From contig NZ_JAUNHK010000080.1 of assembly GCF_030523985.1 (NCBI RefSeq), forward strand, positions 1-12,595: DNA of 12,595 bases. Direction: 5' to 3'. The notes beneath the pieces are model-generated. The model searched no databases and was not told where the DNA came from. It saw only the letters and a program-made list of their open reading frames with translations. This DNA comes from Deinococcus sp. (GTDB taxonomy: Bacteria; Deinococcota; Deinococci; Deinococcales; Deinococcaceae). Of the stretch, positions 1-8,787 are shown one piece after another. Every line of letters starts with the position of its first letter. The first letter of the stretch is position 1. Made by a program: the position numbers and the translations under genes.

Positions 1-1378
<1,378 letters not shown>

Positions 1379-1518
1379 TGGTTCTCCTCTGGCTGTGCCG
1401 GTGTTCATCCGGGGCCATCTGTTCGGAGACGAATGATAGACGATGCCTGCCCATAAGGACAGCGGCGAGGCTGCTCCTCTCCGCCATTGACTCCCGGCAG
1501 ACTTGAGAGCATCATACC

Positions 1519-1534
1519 GTCTTATGCGTAAGAC
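1519..1534. promoter_or_regulatory. Palindrome GTCTTA-N4-TAAGAC, candidate MarR operator
   Basis: Perfect 6-base inverted repeat with four bases between the arms, in the DNA just before a MarR-family gene. It covers the predicted marR transcription start and the spacer upstream of the candidate miaB -10 TATGAT. MarR dimers commonly bind 16-20 bp palindromes in their own promoters, so autorepression, with a possible effect on miaB, is the natural inference. Binding is not shown by sequence alone. Confidence 0.5.
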
Positions 1535-1545
1535 ACTTTTAAGGT

Positions 1546-1558
1546 TGGAATATTTCCA
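1546..1558. repeat. Palindrome TGGAA-TAT-TTCCA abutting the marR start codon
   Basis: Perfect 5-base inverted repeat with a three-base centre ending at the base before the GTG start. It could be a second operator half, or a small hairpin in the mRNA that hides the start codon. It may also be chance: a 5-base arm is short. Confidence 0.3.
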
Positions 1559-2055
1559 GTGACCGACCCGAGCCTATCGCCAGCCAGCCGGGAAGCCGCT
1601 GCCGAACTGGGGCGCACCCTCAAGCAGTTTCACCGCCACATCAGTTCCGAAGTCACGCACGAGATGCAGGCCGAACTGACCGAACTCGACCTGTCGTTTT
1701 CGCAGATGGCGGCGCTGCACCAGTTGCGCGGCGCGGGGGCCATGACCGTCACGCAACTGGCCGAACGCATTCGCCTGAGCCTGCCCGCATCCAGTCACTT
1801 GGTCGAGCGACTGGTGCAGCGCGGCTTGGTTCACCGCACCGAGAACCCCGACAACCGCCGCGAAAAACTGGTCGAACTCAGCGCGGCGGGGGTGGGCGTG
1901 CTGGAGGGCATGGATTCGGCGTTCAGCAAGGCGTACATCAACGTCTTTGCCGTGCTGCCCGCCGCCGACCTGATGACCGCCACCGGACACCTGCGCCACC
2001 TGCTCGACCAGCTTGAAGTCCGCCTTTCTCCCCCTCAACCCAGCGAGGACACCCC

Positions 2056-2059
<4 letters not shown>
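1559..2059 (+). CDS. MarR-family winged-helix transcriptional regulator
   Basis: A 166-residue dimeric DNA-binding repressor of the MarR family, probably controlling the exporter it overlaps. The winged-helix domain spans about residues 45-112. The recognition region is TVTQLAERIRLSLPASSHLVERLVQRGL (63-90, shown here only as landmarks T63, L67, S79, V82, L85, G89-L90). The wing carries the family's D-x-R pattern at D98 and R100. N-terminal helix (about 10-40) and C-terminal helices (about 115-155) would form the dimer interface. There is no cysteine, so an OhrR-like thiol switch is unlikely and ligand binding is the probable signal. The start is GTG at 1559; it gives the usual family length, but its ribosome site is weak. 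The stop codon overlaps the next gene's ATG (ATGA), implying translational coupling. The true ligand cannot be read from sequence. Confidence 0.92.
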
Positions 2060-4179
<2,120 letters not shown>

Positions 4180-4209
4180 GGAGAGACTGCTAAGGGTTTG
4201 AGGGTCCAA

Positions 4210-4229
4210 GGTCAAAAACGACTTTGACC
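4210..4229. repeat. Hairpin GGTCAAA-N6-TTTGACC in convergent gap
   Basis: Perfect 7-base inverted repeat with a six-base loop (AACGAC), 31 bases after the exporter stop. No T-run follows, so it is not a typical terminator. It could protect the 3' end of the exporter mRNA or be part of a dispersed repeat; nothing here decides between these. Confidence 0.4.
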
Positions 4230-4277
4230 GCGTCACAGAAGGCGAAACCCTGATAGAGCCGACCCAAGAACATAAAA

Positions 4278-4314
4278 GAAAACGCTGGCCTTCCACACAG
4301 GGGCCAGCGTTTTC
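4278..4314. terminator. Bidirectional rho-independent terminator between exporter and khtU
   Basis: Perfect 13-base stem (GAAAACGCTGGCC at 4278-4290 pairing with GGCCAGCGTTTTC at 4302-4314) with an 11-base loop. The lower stem is A-rich on one side and T-rich on the other, so it can work for the exporter operon on the plus strand and khtU on the minus strand. Its place between convergent genes supports this. Confidence 0.88.
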
Positions 4315-4328
4315 CGTTTGGCGGCTCC

Positions 4329-5477
4329 TCAGCGCAGCACCCGCGCCAGCCGTGGAGCCAGCGCCCCGTCGAACCGCGCCAGCACCGGGCCGACGATGGC
4401 AGTGAGCAGCACGTATACCGCCGCCAGCGGCCCCAGCATGGGCGCGAGGCCCAGGCCCAGCCCCGCAATCAGGATGCTGAATTCGCCACGCGGAATCAGG
4501 GTGGTGCCTGCACGGAAGCGGCCCCGGCTCTGCACTCCGGCGCGGGCGGCCCCGTACCAGCCGACCAGGAATTTGGTAACAGCGGTGACCAGGGCCAGCA
4601 ACGCGGCAGGCAGCAGCACGTCCGGCACGCTGGCAAGGTCGAGTTGCAGACCAAAAAACAGGAAAAAGACCGCCGCGAACAGGTCGCGCAGCGGCTCCAT
4701 CTGACGCCGCGCCCGGTGCGCCACCTCGCCCGAAAGCGCGATGCCCACCAGAAACGCGCCGATGGCGGCACTCACCTTGAGCATGTCCGCCGCGCCCGCT
4801 ACCACCAGCACCAGTCCCAGCACGCCCAGCAGCAGGGTTTCGTCGCTGGGCACGTTGAGCAGGCGGCTCAGGACATGCCCGTAGCGCATCGCCAGGAAAA
4901 AGGCGACCCCGAACGCCGTGAGCGCCAGCGCGAGGTTCACACCCACCGCCAGCAGCGTGCCGCCGAGGAGCAGCGCCGCCACGACGGGCAGGTATACCGC
5001 CATCACCACGTCTTCCAGCACGCACACGGCCAGAATGGTGGGCGTTTCGCGGTTCCCCAGGCGGCCCAGGTCGGACAGGATTTTGGAGGCGATGCCGCTG
5101 GAAGTCAGGTAGGTGATGCCGCCCAGCAGCACCCAGGTCAGCGGCGGCAGCCCCAGCAGCGCCCCCGCCAGGACTCCCGGCGTGAAGTTGAGCGCGAGGT
5201 CGAGCAGCCCGATGCGGCGGTTGGCCCGCAGGTTGGTTCTCAGTTCGTCACTGGTGTACTCCAGACCCAGGATGAACAGCAGCAAAATGGCCCCGATTTC
5301 GGCCCCGGTGTGGATGAATTTCTCGGCGGTGTCGTTGAGGTGCATGACCGTGCTCAGGCCGATGCCCGCCATCAGGTAGAGCGGAATGGGCGTGATGCCG
5401 AGGCGTCCGGCGGCGCGGCCCACCAGCGCCAGCGCCAGGATGACGCTCCCGATTTCCAGAAAAAGGCGGCCTAGCAC
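4329..5477 (-). CDS. khtU: K+(Na+)/H+ antiporter, CPA2 family, KhtU-like
   Basis: A 382-residue polytopic inner-membrane cation/proton antiporter of the CPA2 (KefB/KefC/KhtU) family with about 12 hydrophobic segments and no cytoplasmic RCK domain of its own. Conserved points: GAILLLFILGLE in helix 3-4, the GITYLTSSGIASKIL stretch around residues 119-133, the acidic pair E155-D156 in VLEDVV, the AAIGAFLVGIALSG helix, and FFLFFGLQLDL. The upstream gene encodes a KhtT-like regulatory subunit, the same arrangement as B. subtilis khtT-khtU (yhaT-yhaU), which extrudes K+ under alkaline or electrophile stress. Start is GTG at 5477 with GGAG seven bases before it; a later ATG would remove helix 1. 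It follows khtT by 43 bases with no promoter seen, so it is the second gene of an operon. Ion preference (K+ or Na+) is inferred from the partner, not from residues. Confidence 0.88.
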   Translation of the reverse strand: MLGRLFLEIGSVILALALVGRAAGRLGITPIPLYLMAGIGLSTVMHLNDTAEKFIHTGAEIGAILLLFILGLEYTSDELRTNLRANRRIGLLDLALNFTPGVLAGALLGLPPLTWVLLGGITYLTSSGIASKILSDLGRLGNRETPTILAVCVLEDVVMAVYLPVVAALLLGGTLLAVGVNLALALTAFGVAFFLAMRYGHVLSRLLNVPSDETLLLGVLGLVLVVAGAADMLKVSAAIGAFLVGIALSGEVAHRARRQMEPLRDLFAAVFFLFFGLQLDLASVPDVLLPAALLALVTAVTKFLVGWYGAARAGVQSRGRFRAGTTLIPRGEFSILIAGLGLGLAPMLGPLAAVYVLLTAIVGPVLARFDGALAPRLARVLR

Positions 5478-5520
5478 GGTGCAGCTCCGGAGAGGCGAAG
5501 GGGATGCGGCAGCCCCCGCT

Positions 5521-6015
5521 TCAACCTTCGGCTCCGCTGCTCAGCAGCCGGGCGGCGCGGCGCACCCCGTCGGGCGTGCCGACGACGACCACCGTATCGC
5601 CCGCGTTCAGCACGAATTCCGGCCCCGGCGCGGGAATGGCCTGCCCGCCGCGCACGACCGCCACCACGCTCGTGCCCGTGCGCGTCCGCATCTGCGAGTG
5701 TCCCAGCGCCCGGCCCGCGAAGGGGCTTACCCCTTCCAGCGGCAGCCAGTCCATCGCCAGCCCCTCGATGTCCTGCATGGCCTGTCCCACCCGGCGGCTG
5801 ACGGTACTGCCGCCGAGCAGGTCGGCCACCACTTCGGCCTCGCCCTCGTCGAGCGTGATGCTCTGGGCGCAGGCGTCGGGGTCGTCGCGCAGCGAGACGA
5901 AAATCTCGCGCCGCCCGTCGCGGTGGGTAATCACGCCCACGCGCTTGCCGAAGCGCCCGTCGAAGTCGTAGCGCATGCCCACGCCGGGCAAAGAGGTTTC
6001 TTCGAGCTTCACCAT
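5521..6015 (-). CDS. khtT: KhtT-like TrkA-C (RCK_C) regulatory subunit of the antiporter
   Basis: A 164-residue soluble protein matching KhtT in layout. The N-terminal half begins MVKLEETSLPGVG and contains the family-typical HRDGRREIFVSLRDDPD and SITLDEGEAEVVADLLGG; the C-terminal RCK_C domain (about 78-160) contains GTSVVAVVRGGQ and NAGDTVVVVGTPDGVRR. KhtT binds KhtU at the cytoplasmic face and gates it; the B. subtilis protein senses pH and c-di-AMP through RCK_C, which may or may not hold here. Start: ATG 6015 gives the family's usual N-terminus and sits six bases after TATGCT, a leaderless-type -10. A start at 6093 would add 26 residues unlike the family and would erase the promoter, so I reject it. 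First gene of a two-gene operon, divergent from the amidase gene. Confidence 0.88.
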   Translation of the reverse strand: MVKLEETSLPGVGMRYDFDGRFGKRVGVITHRDGRREIFVSLRDDPDACAQSITLDEGEAEVVADLLGGSTVSRRVGQAMQDIEGLAMDWLPLEGVSPFAGRALGHSQMRTRTGTSVVAVVRGGQAIPAPGPEFVLNAGDTVVVVGTPDGVRRAARLLSSGAEG

Positions 6016-6136
6016 GCGGTCAGCATAGTCCAAACGCCTGGGCAGAACACAAATTTCCGCGCCAGGACATGTTTGCCAGCTTTCCACTGCCAAGGTCTAT
6101 CGCCTCTGCCCGAACTGCACGGCCTACACTTTCCCC
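6016..6136. promoter_or_regulatory. Divergent khtT / amidase promoters, both leaderless type
   Basis: 121-base region. Minus strand: TATGCT (6027-6022), six bases, khtT ATG. Plus strand: TACACT (6125-6130), six bases, amidase ATG. Both fit TANNNT-N6-ATG, which places transcription start at the A of the start codon, and neither has a Shine-Dalgarno. No convincing -35 is visible. The heptamer TCTGCCC occurs at almost the same distance before each start on the coding strand (plus strand 6105-6111; minus strand 6046-6040), so it may be a shared protein site. Confidence 0.6.
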
Positions 6137-7570
6137 ATGACACTCCCTTTGCCCGACCCGGTTCTGGATTTGGACGCCTGCTCTCTGGCAGCCGCGACCC
6201 GGCGAGGCGATCTGACGCCCTCGGAAATCACGCGCACCTACCTCACCCGGCTGCGGGCGCTCAATCCTCAGTTGCGGGCCGTCATCACCGAGAATCCCCA
6301 CGCGCAGGCCACCGCCGACACGCTCGACGACGTGCCCCCGGAAAAACGCGGGCCGCTGCATGGCGTGCCGCTGCTGATCAAGGACAACATAGACGTGGCG
6401 GGCCTGCCCACGACGGCTGGCAGCGTGCTGCTGAAAGACCATGTGCCGGACACGGACGCCCCGCTGGTGGCCCGACTGCGGGCGGCGGGCGCGGTGATTC
6501 TGGGCAAGGCCAACCTGACCGAGTGGGCCAACTTCATGACGCTGGGAATGCCCAACGGTTACTCGTCGCTGGGCGGGCAGACGGTCAACCCCTGGGGGCC
6601 GGAACACGACACGGGCGGCAGTTCGTCGGGCAGCGGCGTGGCGGTGGCGGCCCGGCTGTGCGCGGCAGCCATCGGCACCGAAACGAGCGGCTCGGTCGTC
6701 AGCCCGGCGCACCAGAACGGAGTCGTTGGCGTCAAGCCCACGTTGGGGCTGGTGCCGCGCACGGGCATCATTCCCATCAGCCACAGCCAGGACACCGCCG
6801 GGCCGCTGACCCGCAGCGTGAGGGACGCCGCGCTGCTGCTGTCGGTGATGGCCGGGCCGGACATGAACGACGAAGCCAGCCGCCGCCTGCCCGTCCCCAG
6901 CCTCGTTCTGACCGACGGTGCGCTGGACGGTGCAGACATCGCCATCATTGAGGACGAAGAAGGGCTGACCCCTGCCGAAGCCGAGGCGCTGGCCCGCGCC
7001 GAGAGCGTGCTGGAGGCAGCCGGAGCGACCCTGCACCGCACCGACTTTCCGACCCGCGCCGAACTGAACGCGGCGGGCTGGCGGCTGGACGTGCTGGTCT
7101 ACGAATTCAAGCCGGACTTGAACGCTTACCTCGCCGGGGTGCGGCAGGGGCCGAAGTCGCTGGCGGAAGTCATCGCGCAAAACGACGCCGACCCCGTCGC
7201 CCGGCTGCGCTACGGTCAGCATCTGCTGCTGGCGGCGCAGGCCACGCGGGGCGACCTGTCCGAAGGCGCTTATGCCTTGGCCCGCGAGCGTGACCTGCGC
7301 CTGAGCCTCACGGACGGCCTCGGGCAATTGTTCGCACGCGGCCACGACGCGGTGCTGTTTCCCGCCATCCGGGGCTACGACCTCGCGGCGGCGGCAGGTT
7401 ATCCCAGTGTGGCGCTGCCCGTTCCAGCCGAAGGAGGCGACAAACCGAGCGGCGTGCTGCTGGTCGGCCCGGCAGGAAGTGACGGACGGCTGCTGTCGCT
7501 GGCGGCGCACCTCAACCGTGAGCTCGGCGGGGTGACGTTCGCGCCCGACCCTCCGGTCACGCCGTCCTGA
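6137..7570 (+). CDS. Amidase-signature enzyme, similar to peptide amidase
   Basis: A 477-residue serine hydrolase of the amidase-signature family that cleaves C-N amide bonds. The Ser-cisSer-Lys triad is complete: K82 in LLIKDNID, cis-Ser S162 in TGGSSSGSG and nucleophile S186 in TETSGSVVSPA, with the usual 24-residue spacing between the serines. The stretch GIIPISHSQDTAGP and the later YEFKPDLNAYL look like peptide amidase (C-terminal amide hydrolase of Stenotrophomonas), rather than the GatA subunit: no gatB or gatC is nearby and the length fits a stand-alone enzyme. No signal peptide is seen, so it is probably cytoplasmic. Start ATG 6137 follows a leaderless -10. Substrate is uncertain; a general amidase or 6-aminohexanoate-dimer-type hydrolase remains possible. 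No terminator separates it from ilvE, 49 bases downstream, so read-through is likely. Confidence 0.9.
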   Translation: MTLPLPDPVLDLDACSLAAATRRGDLTPSEITRTYLTRLRALNPQLRAVITENPHAQATADTLDDVPPEKRGPLHGVPLLIKDNIDVAGLPTTAGSVLLKDHVPDTDAPLVARLRAAGAVILGKANLTEWANFMTLGMPNGYSSLGGQTVNPWGPEHDTGGSSSGSGVAVAARLCAAAIGTETSGSVVSPAHQNGVVGVKPTLGLVPRTGIIPISHSQDTAGPLTRSVRDAALLLSVMAGPDMNDEASRRLPVPSLVLTDGALDGADIAIIEDEEGLTPAEAEALARAESVLEAAGATLHRTDFPTRAELNAAGWRLDVLVYEFKPDLNAYLAGVRQGPKSLAEVIAQNDADPVARLRYGQHLLLAAQATRGDLSEGAYALARERDLRLSLTDGLGQLFARGHDAVLFPAIRGYDLAAAAGYPSVALPVPAEGGDKPSGVLLVGPAGSDGRLLSLAAHLNRELGGVTFAPDPPVTPS

Positions 7571-7577
7571 AACGGCC

Positions 7578-7619
7578 CTTACCCTTTACCCCCTCCCCTC
7601 CACCCTCTACCCTGTGCCC
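7578..7619 (+). repeat. Heptanucleotide tandem repeat (six copies, consensus YYYACCC) ending at the ilvE start codon
   Basis: Six consecutive 7-base units, every one ending in CCC, fill 7578-7619 and stop at the base before the ilvE ATG. Four have A at unit position 4; the third has C and the sixth G. The preceding seven bases (AACGGCC) are in phase, so the whole 49-base gap after the amidase stop is exactly seven heptads. The tract is pyrimidine-rich on the plus strand. It resembles in style the heptanucleotide STRR repeats of cyanobacteria; relation is not claimed. Confidence 0.75.
7585..7613 (+). promoter_or_regulatory. ilvE promoter, leaderless type, inside the heptad array
   Basis: TTTACC (7585-7590) as -35, a 17-base spacer, and TACCCT (7608-7613) as -10, followed by six bases and the ATG at 7620. 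The geometry matches the TANNNT-N6-ATG arrangement of khtT and the amidase gene, and there is no Shine-Dalgarno. Both boxes are made of heptad units. Confidence 0.55.
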
Positions 7620-8687
7620 ATGTCTGAAAACACGCGCCCCGAACAGGCCAAGAAACTGGCCGACATCGACTGGAACAACCTCGGTTTTTCGTACATCAAG
7701 ACTGACCTGCGCTACCTGGCGCACTGGCAGGGCGGCGAATGGGACGGCGGCACGCTGACCGAAGACAACATGATTCACCTTGCGGAAGGCTCCACCGCCC
7801 TCCACTACGGTCAGCAGTGCTTCGAGGGCCTGAAGGCGTACCGCTGCGCCGACGGCAGCATCAACCTCTTCCGCCCCGACCAGAACGCGGCCCGGATGCG
7901 GATGAGCTGCCGCCGCCTCCTGATGCCCGAAATCAGCGACGAGATGTTCATCGACGCCTGCAAACAGGTCGTGCAGGCCAACGAACACTTTTTGCCCCCC
8001 TACGGCACGGGCGGCAGCCTGTACCTGCGCCCCTTCGTGATTGGTGTGGGCGACAACATCGGCGTGCGGACGGCTCCCGAATTCATCTTCAGCGTGTTCT
8101 GCGTGCCCGTCGGCCCCTACTTCAAGGGTGGGCTGACCCCGACCAACTTCATCACCTCGGGCTACGACCGCGCCGCGCCCAACGGCACCGGGGCCGCCAA
8201 AGTGGGGGGCAACTACGCCGCCAGCCTGCTCCCCGGCTATGAGGCCAAAAAGCGCGACTTTGCCGACGTGGTCTACCTCGACCCCGCCACCCACACCAAA
8301 ATCGAGGAAGCGGGGGCCGCCAACTTCTTTGCCATCACCAAAGACGGCAAAAAGTTCGTGACGCCCAAGTCGCCCTCCATCCTGCCCAGCATCACCAAGT
8401 ACAGCCTGCTGTGGCTGGCGGAGCACCGCCTGGGCCTGCAAGTGGAAGAAGGCGACATCCGCATTGACGAACTGGACCACTTCAGCGAAGCAGGTGCGTG
8501 CGGCACGGCGGCAGTGATTACGCCCATCGGCGGCATTCAGCACGGCGACGACTTCCACGTCTTCTATTCCGAATCCGAGCCGGGGCCAGTGACCCGTCAG
8601 CTTTACGACGAACTGGTGGGCATTCAGTACGGCGACCGGGAAGCGCCGGAGGGGTGGATTGTGAAGGTAGAAAGCGCTGGGGGCTGA
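7620..8687 (+). CDS. ilvE: Branched-chain amino acid aminotransferase
   Basis: A 355-residue PLP enzyme of fold type IV (class IV aminotransferase) that exchanges the amino group between Leu/Ile/Val and 2-oxoglutarate, the last step of their synthesis and first of their breakdown. It is the longer, eukaryote-like BCAT form. The catalytic lysine is K194 in AAKVGGNYAASL. Other family points: FEGLKAYRCADG near the N-terminus, FRPDQNAARM, GSLYLRPFVIG, the phosphate-binding EAGACGTAAVITPI and the C-terminal GPVTRQLYDELVGIQYG. I choose ATG 7620 over the in-frame GTG 7614 because TACCCT six bases before the ATG would start the mRNA on that ATG. The stop codon TGA (8685-8687) lies inside the first unit of a heptad repeat array, so the last codons are shared with the repeat. 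Its terminator is at 8715-8744. Confidence 0.96.
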   Translation: MSENTRPEQAKKLADIDWNNLGFSYIKTDLRYLAHWQGGEWDGGTLTEDNMIHLAEGSTALHYGQQCFEGLKAYRCADGSINLFRPDQNAARMRMSCRRLLMPEISDEMFIDACKQVVQANEHFLPPYGTGGSLYLRPFVIGVGDNIGVRTAPEFIFSVFCVPVGPYFKGGLTPTNFITSGYDRAAPNGTGAAKVGGNYAASLLPGYEAKKRDFADVVYLDPATHTKIEEAGAANFFAITKDGKKFVTPKSPSILPSITKYSLLWLAEHRLGLQVEEGDIRIDELDHFSEAGACGTAAVITPIGGIQHGDDFHVFYSESEPGPVTRQLYDELVGIQYGDREAPEGWIVKVESAGG

Positions 8688-8724
8688 TGGCTGATAGCAG
8701 ATGGCTAAAAGCAGAAGGCTGAGG
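8683..8724 (+). repeat. Heptanucleotide repeat, left array (six copies, GCTGATG-like)
   Basis: Six successive 7-base units, each beginning GC or GCT/GCA, with consensus GCWGATG: units 1-3 are GCTGATG, GCTGATA, GCAGATG and later ones decay. The array begins in the last codons of ilvE, gives its stop codon, and its last units form the left arm of the ilvE terminator. Confidence 0.7.
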
Positions 8725-8744
8725 CAAATGCTTCGGCCTTTTTT
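8715..8744 (+). terminator. ilvE rho-independent terminator
   Basis: Eleven-base stem (AAGGCTGAGGC at 8715-8725 with GCTTCGGCCTT at 8730-8740, two G-T wobbles), tetraloop AAAT, then TTTTTT at 8739-8744. It lies 28 bases after the ilvE stop and nests inside the larger inverted repeat. Confidence 0.85.
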
Positions 8745-8779
8745 GCTATTTGCCATCCGCTATCCGCCATCAGCTATCC
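8745..8779 (+). repeat. Heptanucleotide repeat, right array (five copies, GCYATCC)
   Basis: Five 7-base units with consensus GCYATCC; the first reads GCTATTT and the fourth GCCATCA. It is the inverted partner of the left array and ends within the -10 of pepF, eight bases before the ATG (T then seven C). Confidence 0.7.
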
Positions 8780-8787
8780 TCCCCCCC
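8775..8787 (+). promoter_or_regulatory. pepF promoter -10, leaderless type
   Basis: TATCCT (8775-8780), seven cytosines, then the pepF ATG at 8788. It fits TANNNT a short fixed distance before the start and there is no Shine-Dalgarno. TTGCCA at 8750-8755 matches five of six -35 bases but with a long 19-base spacer. The -10 is built from the last heptad unit. Confidence 0.5.

Larger units (their letters stand above)
1379..1558. promoter_or_regulatory. Divergent miaB / marR control region
   Basis: 180 gene-free bases between two divergent genes. On the plus strand TTGACT (1487-1492), 17 bases, CATCAT (1510-1515) is a reasonable sigma-70-type promoter for marR with a start near 1522. On the minus strand TATGAT (1516-1511), one mismatch from consensus, is a candidate -10 for miaB without a good -35. 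A second minus-strand candidate, TATCAT, is at 1438-1433. The two -10 boxes near 1511-1516 overlap face to face, and a palindrome sits beside them. No strong Shine-Dalgarno precedes the marR GTG; AAGG at 1541-1544 is 14 bases away. All assignments are by eye. Confidence 0.45.
8683..8774. repeat. 30-base imperfect inverted repeat enclosing the ilvE terminator
   Basis: Bases 8683-8712 and the reverse complement of 8745-8774 agree at 26 of 30 positions. The two arms are the left and right heptad arrays in matching register, and the 32 bases between them are the terminator hairpin and T-run. As RNA this can fold into one long stem capped by the terminator; as DNA it could form a cruciform. Confidence 0.8.

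Noticed and set aside
6016..6093. Upstream start that would lengthen KhtT by 26 residues
   Set aside because: The family begins near the LPGVG motif, and the longer form would overlap the khtT promoter.
6020..7510. 496-codon minus-strand frame antisense to the amidase
   Set aside because: Amidase triad is intact on the plus strand; this frame is Arg/Gln/Gly-rich low-complexity and also runs into the khtT promoter.
7578..8779. CRISPR-like repeats near ilvE
   Set aside because: Units are 7 bases, contiguous and without spacers; no cas genes are present.
8701..8787. Upstream ATG that would lengthen PepF by 29 residues
   Set aside because: The extension would translate the terminator and heptad repeat, lacks family likeness, and the -10 at 8775 would start the mRNA after it.
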